Source: Flectobacillus sp. (lineage in GTDB: Bacteria; Bacteroidota; Bacteroidia; Cytophagales; Spirosomataceae). Taken from it: DNA of 5,524 nt. Both the position numbers and the translations under genes were made by a program. The stretch covers positions 1-5,524 of the forward strand of contig JARXAV010000149.1 of NCBI GenBank assembly GCA_029865665.1, written 5' to 3'. Positions 1 to 4,942 of the stretch are shown piece by piece (the stretch's first letter is position 1; each line of letters opens with the position of its first letter). The notes below the pieces were generated by a model. That model did no database searches, was not told the origin of the DNA, and was given only the letters and a program-made list of their open reading frames with translations.

Positions 1-204
1 TTGGCCATAATTGATTGCTTAAAAGTTCTATGATTTAGTTTCCTTATCACTATGAATTTACAGGTAGTTTTTGTAGATAAATGAGTTTCTTTAAATTTTA
101 AATTACTTTTCACGTAGCACCTCCAATAAATGTTCAACACCCAAGCATTCTAGTATAAATCACCGACCGAATAATAATTTTATCACAAAACGTTCCTAAT
201 TAAT

Positions 205-235
205 TTTTATCAAAGGCTCATTTCTACTATCTTTG
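205..235 (+). promoter_or_regulatory. Possible Bacteroidota promoter (TTTT-N19-TATCTTTG)
   Basis: TATCTTTG at 228-235 matches the Bacteroidota -7 consensus TAnnTTTG exactly. Nineteen bases upstream, TTTT at 205-208 matches three of four bases of the -33 box TTTG. Transcription would begin near 241-243. The first ORF downstream is the 23-codon one at 432, so the leader would be about 190 nt. In AT-rich DNA such a match can arise by chance. Confidence 0.4.
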
Positions 236-307
236 TAAATCAATGTAATTCACTAGTAAATAGATAGTTACATTTTTCTTATAAAATCCGCTGCTCCACT
301 GAGCCAT

Positions 308-356
308 CCTTCTTTATCAACTAGTACATTGAGTTAACGACTAGTTGCCTTCTTTA
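308..356. repeat. Inverted repeat flanked by 9-bp direct repeats
   Basis: CAACTAGT (318-325) and ACTAGTTG (340-347) form a perfect 8-bp inverted repeat around 14 bases. It is bracketed by two copies of CCTTCTTTA (308-316 and 348-356), exactly 40 bp apart. In a transcript the inner part could fold into a hairpin; as DNA it could be a dimeric operator. Direct repeats outside inverted ends also resemble a target-site duplication around a tiny element, but the roughly 30-bp core is too short to be a working transposable element. Confidence 0.45.
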
Positions 357-431
357 AATTTATAGCAACCCCTTTTTATACAAAGGAAAGGTTGATTTCT
401 ACCGTAAATTCTAACGTAGTTACCCATAAAG

Positions 432-503
432 ATGATAAAACAATACCTTGCATTCGCACTAACATTTATTCTTGCAGTAATCTCATGGATGAGTCTAAAA
501 TAG
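432..503 (+). CDS. Possible 23-residue hydrophobic peptide
   Basis: The frame runs from ATG (432) to TAG (501-503). The peptide begins MIKQYLAF, has one lysine near the start, then an almost unbroken hydrophobic run (about residues 5-20), and ends in lysine, so it would be a single membrane helix with no soluble domain. A strong hairpin begins 23 bases after the stop and a promoter-like sequence lies about 200 bases upstream, which fits a small transcription unit. I recognise no family. It could be a small membrane peptide, a leader peptide for the lipoprotein gene at 615, or a chance frame. With only 23 codons there is no usable coding statistic. Confidence 0.3.
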   Translation: MIKQYLAFALTFILAVISWMSLK

Positions 504-526
504 CTGTATTTATTTCCCAAAACATT

Positions 527-557
527 TCAGGTCAAATTAGTAACTAATTTGACCTGA
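527..557 (+). terminator. 15-bp perfect hairpin after the 23-codon ORF
   Basis: TCAGGTCAAATTAGT (527-541) is the exact reverse complement of 543-557, with one base between them; in RNA the innermost pairs would open to form a normal loop. It lies 23 bases after the stop at 501-503. The downstream tail (TTAAGAATTATTC) is AT-rich but has no run of T, so it may terminate poorly, act as an attenuator before the lipoprotein gene, or protect an RNA 3' end. As a near-perfect palindrome it could instead be a protein-binding site. Confidence 0.5.
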
Positions 558-614
558 TTAAGAATTATTCAAAGCGTAGATGAATCACGATTTTCATTCA
601 AATCACCATTACTT

Positions 615-794
615 ATGAAAGCTATAAAAATAGTTCGTTTCATCATAGGGATGGCTATCATCGCTATTTCTTGCAAAAAAATTGATGAGGATGTTATTGA
701 CTATTCGGTCATTTACATCAAAAAAGACACGACTCAGAAGCAAACTACAAACCCCTCTGATTTAGTACTACAAAATCTCAACAGTAAGAAATAA
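615..794 (+). CDS. Very small lipoprotein (59 aa), function unknown
   Basis: The frame runs from ATG (615) to TAA (792-794). The N-terminus is a type II signal peptide: positive charges at K2, K5 and R8, a hydrophobic stretch of about residues 9-18, and a lipobox-like A17-I18-S19-C20. After processing, C20 would be lipidated and a mature part of only 40 residues would remain, starting CKKIDEDV. Lysines rather than a block of acids follow the cysteine, so surface export by the Bacteroidota lipoprotein export signal is not obvious, although D24-E25-D26 follows closely. The rest is polar (TTQKQTTNPSD) with no domain I recognise. It converges on the DUF2059 gene, with hairpins at 831-853 and 874-921 between them. 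No promoter box stands directly upstream, so it may be read through from the unit at about 240. The signal peptide is the main evidence that it is real. Confidence 0.6.
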   Translation: MKAIKIVRFIIGMAIIAISCKKIDEDVIDYSVIYIKKDTTQKQTTNPSDLVLQNLNSKK

Positions 795-830
795 ATAGCA
801 ATGCAAAAACGCCATCAAGTGGTTGCCATT

Positions 831-853
831 ATTCGATAATTCAATTATCGAAT
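831..853 (+). terminator. 11-bp palindromic hairpin downstream of lipoprotein
   Basis: ATTCGATAATT (831-841) and AATTATCGAAT (843-853) are exact reverse complements around one base. CATT (827-830) and AATG (858-861) can extend the stem past a small internal loop. It begins 36 bases after the lipoprotein stop. There is no T-tract on the plus side, so its role as a terminator is inferred from position only; the palindrome could also be a binding site. Confidence 0.4.
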
Positions 854-873
854 CGGTAATGAATTACAAACAA

Positions 874-921
874 AACCCTACAAAGATTCAGTTAGTTTAT
901 TAACAAAATCCTTGTAGGGTT
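874..921 (-). terminator. Terminator of the DUF2059 gene
   Basis: Read on the minus strand, the arm at 921-908 pairs with 887-874 over 14 bp, including one G-U pair, around a 20-base loop. It is followed by the T-rich tail TTGTTTG (873-867). On the plus strand the same site has an A-C mismatch where the minus strand has G-U, so only ten continuous pairs form. That asymmetry and the tail favour minus-strand use. The stem starts 34 bases after the DUF2059 stop codon. Confidence 0.65.
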
Positions 922-955
922 AACTACATAAGTCGCTCGATACTTGTAGAAAAAA

Positions 956-1444
956 CTACTTAGTTCCTTCCTCTTTCACCTCGTCCATCAACGCCTTGAC
1001 CTTCATTTGGAAGTTGGGTAGATATTTTGAAAGCATTACTCCCATAAGTTCTTTCTGAATATTTGGCATCAACTCGATACTTTTTTTGCCTGTCGGAGAT
1101 TTATAAAAAGTCATTAACTCTTTTATTTCGTCTTCGGTAAAATTACGTTCATAAATCCCAGGAGCTTCATTGTTGATTAAATCTGTAGCCATTTCCTTCG
1201 AAAGATCCATTACTTTTGTTAAGACTTTACGCTGATTCTCCTTCATTTTCTCCGTCATAGGAGCTCCTACTTGCGATTCCATCTGCTTCTGAATCATGGG
1301 AATCATTCCCTCATACGATTTAGAAATCATCTGTTCTACTTGCATCAATTTTAACATTTCCTTGATGTTCTCTTGCTTGGTTTGAGAAAAACCTGCGAAT
1401 GAGACACTGGTAAACAGGGCAAAAAATAGTACTAACTTTTTCAT
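956..1444 (-). CDS. DUF2059 domain exported protein
   Basis: This is a 162-residue protein with an N-terminal signal peptide (K2-K3, then a hydrophobic core to about residue 17; cleavage probably between residues 17 and 21, around AGFSQ). The mature part is helical and rich in Met, Lys and Glu. Residues about 102-128 contain FTEDEIKELMTFYKSPTGKK, the typical signature of DUF2059 (PF09832). Length and layout are normal for the family: signal peptide, helical region, then the conserved module. The mature protein is expected in the periplasm. The family has no established biochemical role, so none is assigned. It starts at ATG 1442-1444 and ends with TAG. It is separated from the GMC operon by a terminator at 1551-1583, so it is probably transcribed from its own promoter in the interval 1445-1550. 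Family assignment is confident; function is unknown. Confidence 0.9.
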   Translation of the reverse strand: MKKLVLFFALFTSVSFAGFSQTKQENIKEMLKLMQVEQMISKSYEGMIPMIQKQMESQVGAPMTEKMKENQRKVLTKVMDLSKEMATDLINNEAPGIYERNFTEDEIKELMTFYKSPTGKKSIELMPNIQKELMGVMLSKYLPNFQMKVKALMDEVKEEGTK

Positions 1445-1488
1445 TTGAAATTTGTTTTAAGGTTGAATTTGGGCAGAAATTTAGAAGA

Positions 1489-1521
1489 CAAATAAATCTA
1501 TTTCTTACACTACATGATAAA
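1489..1521 (-). promoter_or_regulatory. Weak promoter candidate for DUF2059 gene
   Basis: Read on the minus strand, TTTATTTG (1496-1489) matches seven of eight positions of TAnnTTTG, counting the two free ones. TTTA (1521-1518), 21 bases upstream, is a three-of-four match to the -33 box. Transcription would start near 1482, about 40 bases before the ATG. The -33 position lies inside one of two direct repeats (1513-1542). Confidence 0.3.
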
Positions 1522-1542
1522 TGGTGATTATCCATGATAAAT
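1513..1542. repeat. Two CATGATAAAT direct repeats 20 bp apart
   Basis: CATGATAAAT occurs at 1513-1522 and again at 1533-1542, a period of 20 bp or about two helical turns, so both copies face the same side of the DNA. They lie just upstream of, and overlap, the suggested -33 region of the DUF2059 gene. This is a plausible site for a regulator binding as a tandem pair; no regulator can be named. Confidence 0.4.
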
Positions 1543-1550
1543 ACCACATA

Positions 1551-1583
1551 AAAGCCTGAAAACTTTTATCGCTCTCAGGCTTT
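1551..1583 (-). terminator. Terminator of the GMC oxidoreductase operon
   Basis: AAAGCCTGA (1551-1559) and TCAGGCTTT (1575-1583) form a perfect 9-bp stem with a 15-base loop. On the minus strand the closing arm runs into T-rich sequence (CAGGCTTTTATG), the form of an intrinsic terminator. It begins 22 bases after the stop codon of the subunit-3-like gene and separates that operon from the DUF2059 gene. Confidence 0.75.
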
Positions 1584-1605
1584 CAACCAAATTCACCACA
1601 AATTC

Positions 1606-2247
1606 TTAATAACTCAGTCCATATTGTTTGAGTACTTCTTCTGGCACACCTTCCCATGAGTTGGGACGGTTACCTTGATAGTCCATGTCTTTATGTCCCA
1701 TTTCGGAAGAATAAAAGCCAGAAGCCGTCAAATTTCGCATTAAGGTAAAGAAGGCTACCCCTTGCGAAAACTCTTTTTTGGCTTTTTCAGGGTAAGCAAT
1801 ATCGTCCACAATATTGATTTGCTCGGTATGTGAACAAAGGACAAATTCTTTTCCAAAACGCTTTATGGCTGTTGAATCTAACCAGCGTAAACCTCCTCGC
1901 ATAGGTGTTTTAAACTCAGGTTTATCTTTGGTAATAAACTCGATAAACGCTGGTACACCCGCTTGCGAAGCACTTCCCGAATGGTCATCGGCAGGAATAA
2001 TAATGTCCGACAAGACCGTAATTGTTTTTAGTTCATGGTCGGTATAAAACTTTTCAGCCAGTAATTTGGCATCACGTTCTATTTCGGTTTGGGTACGTCC
2101 GTACGTATATTTGGGCGTGGTTGGAGCAGTTGCTTTGGGCTTTGGTTTTGGCCCTTCGGCAAACTCAGATGCCACTGCGTCTGGACTAGCCACCGCCAAA
2201 CCAAACGATGAAATACCAAGTGTTTTTAAATAATCTCTTCTTTTCAT
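1606..2247 (-). CDS. Gluconate 2-dehydrogenase subunit 3-like protein with Tat signal
   Basis: This 213-residue protein belongs to the gluconate_2-dh3 family (PF13618), the small subunit of membrane-associated FAD sugar/polyol dehydrogenases. It begins MKRRDYLKTLGISS, where R3-R4-D-Y-L-K is a twin-arginine signal, followed by a hydrophobic stretch to about residue 20 and an A-V-A-S site near 25-28. A Pro/Lys-rich linker (31-48) follows, then the family domain from about residue 66 (FYTDHELKTITVLSDIIIPADD, and AGVPAFIEFI at 96-105). The aromatic C-terminal part ends WEGVPEEVLKQYGLSY. In characterised relatives this subunit carries the Tat signal for the catalytic subunit and stabilises it. The gene follows the GMC gene after 22 bases. 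The frame is open upstream to 2298, but that start would overlap the GMC gene and bury the Tat motif at residue 20, so ATG 2245-2247 is preferred. Confidence 0.88.
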   Translation of the reverse strand: MKRRDYLKTLGISSFGLAVASPDAVASEFAEGPKPKPKATAPTTPKYTYGRTQTEIERDAKLLAEKFYTDHELKTITVLSDIIIPADDHSGSASQAGVPAFIEFITKDKPEFKTPMRGGLRWLDSTAIKRFGKEFVLCSHTEQINIVDDIAYPEKAKKEFSQGVAFFTLMRNLTASGFYSSEMGHKDMDYQGNRPNSWEGVPEEVLKQYGLSY

Positions 2248-2269
2248 ATTTTGAGCAAAACGTTGATGC

Positions 2270-4015
2270 TTACAAATTTCCTTTTTTCTTTTCTTCAATA
2301 ATAAAATTAGAAGTACGTGCCGAAAGGGCTAAAATCGTCCAAGTGGCATTTTTATCTCCTTGTGAAACAAACGGAGCAGCATCAGCAACGAACAAATTTT
2401 TCACATCATGAGCCTGACAATTGCTATTCAAGACTGACGTTTTAGGGTCGTTCCCCATTCTGGCAGTTCCTACTTCATGAATAATTTTCCCTGGTTGTTC
2501 TAAGCCGTAATTGGTACTGGCATCGGCTTTTTTACCCAAAGGCACACCACCAATTTCGTGGATAATTTGTTCAAACGTATCCTGCATGTGTTTCGCCTGT
2601 TTGATTTCGTAGTCAGACCAGGTATAATTGAAACGTAACACAGGGATACCGTATTTGTCCACCACATTCGGATCAATTTCACAATAGTTGTTATAATCAG
2701 GCACAGGCTCACCACGACCAGCCATGTGAATGTAAGCTCCATAAAAACGACGATAGTCTTCTTTCAGCGTCGCTCCATAACCACCCGCTGCTTTTTTGAT
2801 ACCTTCACGAGTCGGGAATTTTTCGTTAATCCCTTCGATACCCCAACCAAAACCGTAGGCAGGCATTCCCATACCCCCACCATATTCGATATGATACCCT
2901 CTTGGGAAATCCAGTTTTTTGTTATCTAACCACCAAGGAGTATAAACGTGCATTCCTCCTACCCCATCTTCGTTATAGCGTTTACGGTCAAATAATTCAG
3001 GAATAATCCCCGCACGAGAAGCCCCCGTTGAGTCGTTGATATAACGCCCCACGATACCGCTTGAATTCGCTAGGCCATTCGGGAATCGAGCTGATTTTGA
3101 ATTTAATAGCAAACGAGCTGTTTCACCAGCACTAGCTGCCAAAATAACGATTTTACCTTTTACAACCTTCTCGGTCATCGTTTTGGTATCCACATAAGAA
3201 ACTCCAGTGGCTAATCCAGTAACAGGGTCAGACAATACTTCTCGTGCCATTGCGTGCGTAATGAGCGTACAATTTCCCGTTTTTATGGCAGGAATCATCA
3301 AGACAGAAGAAGAAGAAAAATCGGCATACGCCTGACAAGCTCTACTGCATTGGTTACAGAAAAAGCACTGTCCACGGTCTTTATTAATGGGTTTTGTCAG
3401 AATGGAAAGTCGAGAAGGAATCGTTGGGATTCCTAGTTTTTTATTGCTTCGTTGAAGCATCAATTCGTGTAATCGTTGTTTAGGAGGGGGTAAAAAGATA
3501 CCGTCGGGGTTATTATGAATCCCTTCATTTGTACCAAAAATACCAATCAATTTGTCGATATAGTCGTAGTAAGGCTTGATGTCGTCATAGCCAATTGGCC
3601 AGTCATCCCCTAAACCATCAATGGATTTTCGTTTAAAATCATCTGGACCAAAACGCAGCGAGATACGTCCCCAGTGGTTGGTACGTCCACCCAACATACG
3701 AGAGCGAAACCAGTGAAATTGTGTTCCTGCTTTAGTAGTATAAGGTTCTCCATCAATTTCCCAACCGCCATAAGCAGCATCAAAATCTCCAAAAGCACGA
3801 GTAGAATTTGCTCCACGACGAGGGGATTCCCACGGAGCTTTTAATTGCGTAATGTATTTGGGGTCGGCAGGGTCGTAGTATTGTCCAGCTTCAAGTACAC
3901 AAACTTTAGCCCCTGCTTTGGTGAGTTCATAAGCAGCCATTCCGCCACCAGCACCAGAGCCAACAATAACTACATCATAAACCGTAGCGGCTTCTTTTAT
4001 CTGATAATCAAGCAT
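2270..4015 (-). CDS. FAD-dependent GMC oxidoreductase (sugar/sugar-acid dehydrogenase-like)
   Basis: This 581-residue protein is a full-length GMC (glucose-methanol-choline) flavoenzyme. Residues 14-44 form the FAD-binding Rossmann unit (VVIVGSGAGGG, ending in E42-A-G). Residues 108-116 (MLGGRTNHWG) are the second FAD motif. The C-terminal domain has HEVGTARMG (H513) and, at 553-568, a segment with N556; these match the conserved His/Asn active-site pair of the family. C217, C220, C223 and C227 form CX2CX2CX3C, suggesting an iron-sulphur cluster. There is no signal peptide: the Rossmann strand starts at about residue 14. Together with the Tat-signal subunit directly downstream, this indicates periplasmic export as a complex. 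The reaction would be oxidation of a sugar, sugar acid or polyol hydroxyl; the substrate cannot be read from sequence. A distant cytochrome or a quinone could accept electrons, since no cytochrome gene adjoins. The start at ATG 4013-4015 leaves a short N-terminus usual for the family. Confidence 0.92.
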   Translation of the reverse strand: MLDYQIKEAATVYDVVIVGSGAGGGMAAYELTKAGAKVCVLEAGQYYDPADPKYITQLKAPWESPRRGANSTRAFGDFDAAYGGWEIDGEPYTTKAGTQFHWFRSRMLGGRTNHWGRISLRFGPDDFKRKSIDGLGDDWPIGYDDIKPYYDYIDKLIGIFGTNEGIHNNPDGIFLPPPKQRLHELMLQRSNKKLGIPTIPSRLSILTKPINKDRGQCFFCNQCSRACQAYADFSSSSVLMIPAIKTGNCTLITHAMAREVLSDPVTGLATGVSYVDTKTMTEKVVKGKIVILAASAGETARLLLNSKSARFPNGLANSSGIVGRYINDSTGASRAGIIPELFDRKRYNEDGVGGMHVYTPWWLDNKKLDFPRGYHIEYGGGMGMPAYGFGWGIEGINEKFPTREGIKKAAGGYGATLKEDYRRFYGAYIHMAGRGEPVPDYNNYCEIDPNVVDKYGIPVLRFNYTWSDYEIKQAKHMQDTFEQIIHEIGGVPLGKKADASTNYGLEQPGKIIHEVGTARMGNDPKTSVLNSNCQAHDVKNLFVADAAPFVSQGDKNATWTILALSARTSNFIIEEKKKGNL

Positions 4016-4075
4016 TTTGAGATAATTAAGTTGAATTTTTCTCTCAATATACTTGCTTTTACAATCAAGGACATC

Positions 4076-4099
4076 CTGTATTGTCTGCTAATAATACAG
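4076..4099 (-). other. Short hairpin between the membrane-protein and GMC genes
   Basis: CTGTATT (4076-4082) and AATACAG (4093-4099) form a 7-bp stem with a 10-base loop, seven bases after the stop of the two-helix membrane protein. On the minus strand the following bases (GATGTCCTTG) are not T-rich, so it is a weak terminator at best. It could set the ratio of the two genes or be chance. I found no clear -7 box between it and the GMC start, so read-through from 4321 remains the simplest way to transcribe the GMC gene. Confidence 0.3.
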
Positions 4100-4105
4100 A
4101 ATCAA

Positions 4106-4321
4106 CTAGCATTTTCTAAATACCCAGTAACCTACATAAGTGACAATGAGCGATACGATAAAGGCGAATATCAGGGTAATTGTATAACCTAACTGATTCA
4201 ATTCGATAGAATCCAAAAAGATTTTCATACAAAACCCATAGATAATAAAGCCCAAAATAATGATGGCAGTTATAAAATAATCGTGAATATGAGCGATGAT
4301 ATTATTTTTAATGGTCTTCAT
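4106..4321 (-). CDS. Small two-helix membrane protein, unknown function
   Basis: This 71-residue protein begins MKTIKNNIIAHIHDYF and has two long hydrophobic segments, about residues 16-36 (FITAIIILGFIIYGFCMKIF) and 47-67 (GYTITLIFAFIVSLIVTYVG). A short acidic/polar link (DSIELNQ) joins them, and the tail is basic (FRKC). This predicts a helical hairpin in the inner membrane with both ends on the same side, probably cytoplasmic given the K/R-containing ends. I recognise no family. The frame can be extended two codons to a TTG at 4325-4327, but ATG 4319-4321 is the more likely start. It lies 90 bases upstream of the GMC gene on the same strand and may share its transcript; whether it anchors or serves the dehydrogenase is speculation. 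The consistent membrane pattern across most of its length supports a real gene. Confidence 0.65.
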   Translation of the reverse strand: MKTIKNNIIAHIHDYFITAIIILGFIIYGFCMKIFLDSIELNQLGYTITLIFAFIVSLIVTYVGYWVFRKC

Positions 4322-4543
4322 TATCAATTAGTGGTAAAGTAAGAATACTAGGTGCAAACAAACGTGATTTTCAAAATAGTTAGAAGACAAAATACTACTT
4401 GACTTCATTATACAATATTAACCGATTCCTTCTATTTTGTAAACAAATTACTCCTTTTTTATACAAAAACGCCATTTCATGGGCAGAAAACGCATTATAT
4501 CGAGTTTATGTAATTAATTGGACTCCACCTAATATCACACAAA

Positions 4544-4574
4544 AGTGTCATTTACAAAGATACGTTGAGACACT
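4544..4574. promoter_or_regulatory. 6-bp dyad across the LytTR gene promoter
   Basis: AGTGTC (4544-4549) and GACACT (4569-4574) are inverted copies 19 bases apart. The first abuts the -33 box (4551-4554) and the second touches the first base of the -7 box (4574). The placement suits a repressor or autoregulator, but a 6-bp dyad is short and chance is possible. Confidence 0.3.
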
Positions 4575-4581
4575 ACCTTTG
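4551..4581 (+). promoter_or_regulatory. Promoter of the LytTR gene (TTTA-N19-TACCTTTG)
   Basis: TACCTTTG (4574-4581) matches the Bacteroidota -7 consensus TAnnTTTG exactly. TTTA (4551-4554), nineteen bases upstream, matches three of four bases of TTTG. Transcription is expected near 4586-4588, about 17 bases before ATG 4604. This rules against the upstream in-frame TTG at 4565, which would not be transcribed. Confidence 0.6.
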
Positions 4582-4603
4582 TTATCGTCAAAACCAGTAC
4601 GAT

Positions 4604-4942
4604 ATGAATACTAGCGGAATTCGTCCACACTTTTTAATGGTTAATCTCAAAAGAAAAATCTATATTCCTACTAGCCAAATTATCATGCTAGAAGGATCAG
4701 GAAATTATACGATTGTCCATTTACGCTATCAACGCAAACAGCTTTATGCCAAGTGCATCAGCGTGTTTGAGGAAATGCTTTTGCCCGAAGGATTTATTCG
4801 AGTACATCGTGGATTTATTGTAAACCCACAATACGTCATCAAATACGATTCGATACGCTGTATTATTTCGCTTAGACACAATTTAGAAGCAACGGTTTCT
4901 CGTCGAAAAAAGGAAGAAATAAGCTCCTTATTTTGCGATTAG
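4604..4942 (+). CDS. Stand-alone LytTR DNA-binding transcriptional regulator
   Basis: This 112-residue protein is almost entirely one LytTR domain (PF04397), about residues 14-110. Recognisable family landmarks are the early strand and turn IIMLEGSGNYTIVHL (26-40), the F64-x-R66-x-H68-R69 block followed by FIVNPQYV (71-78), and the closing ATVSRRKKEEI (96-106). LytTR domains bind DNA with beta strands rather than a helix-turn-helix. The usual partner, a receiver domain, is absent, so it is not itself a two-component response regulator. Single-domain LytTR proteins are common in Bacteroidota and may be constitutive or controlled by expression level. ATG 4604 is chosen because a good promoter ends at 4581; ATG 4637 would cut close to the domain edge. 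The 3' end overlaps the convergent T9SS-cargo gene by 15 bp. Targets are unknown; the dyad in its own promoter raises autoregulation as a possibility. Confidence 0.88.
   Translation: MNTSGIRPHFLMVNLKRKIYIPTSQIIMLEGSGNYTIVHLRYQRKQLYAKCISVFEEMLLPEGFIRVHRGFIVNPQYVIKYDSIRCIISLRHNLEATVSRRKKEEISSLFCD

Larger units (their letters stand above)
1..431. other. AT-rich stretch with no convincing gene
   Basis: Stop codons are frequent in the frames I read, and the only ATG-started frames noted are about ten codons long. I see no remnant of a recognisable protein. The stretch holds a promoter-like sequence on the plus strand (205-235) and a composite repeat (308-356), both listed separately. It is best read as the untranslated region between a gene lying left of the window and the micro-genes at 432 and 615. 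A non-coding RNA is possible but cannot be shown from sequence alone. Confidence 0.6.
4322..4603. other. Divergent intergenic region between membrane-protein and LytTR genes
   Basis: About 280 bases separate two divergently read genes, so promoters for both directions should lie here. The plus-strand one is clear (4551-4581). For the minus strand I see only near-matches: CAAAATA at 4372-4378 and 4388-4394, which read TATTTTG on the minus strand and are one base short of TAnnTTTG. No structured RNA, tRNA or gene is visible. A plus-strand frame from TTG 4399 to 4614 was considered and rejected. Confidence 0.5.

Noticed and set aside
290..306. GCTC-CACT-GAGC mini-hairpin
   Set aside because: Only a 4-bp stem with no T-tract and no gene end nearby.
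804..815. CAAAAACGCCAT shared with 4464-4475
   Set aside because: A single 12-base match between two AT-rich intergenic regions in 5.5 kb is close to what chance gives, and the flanks do not match.
2248..2298. 17-codon N-terminal extension of the subunit-3-like protein
   Set aside because: It would overlap the GMC gene and place the twin-arginine motif around residue 20 behind a lysine-rich stretch. The ATG at 2245-2247 puts the Tat motif at the N-terminus, as expected.
3845..4192. Plus-strand frame of 115 codons opposite the GMC start and membrane-protein end
   Set aside because: It lies antisense to the conserved FAD-binding region and to the end of another gene. It has no family features and is best explained as a shadow of the GMC gene.
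4565..4603. Earlier TTG start for the LytTR protein
   Set aside because: It lies between the -33 and -7 boxes of the promoter, so it would be upstream of the expected transcript start. The added residues are outside the domain.
4399..4614. Plus-strand frame of 71 codons upstream of the LytTR gene
   Set aside because: It starts at TTG, covers the LytTR promoter and runs into the LytTR coding start in another frame. Its translation has no recognisable pattern.
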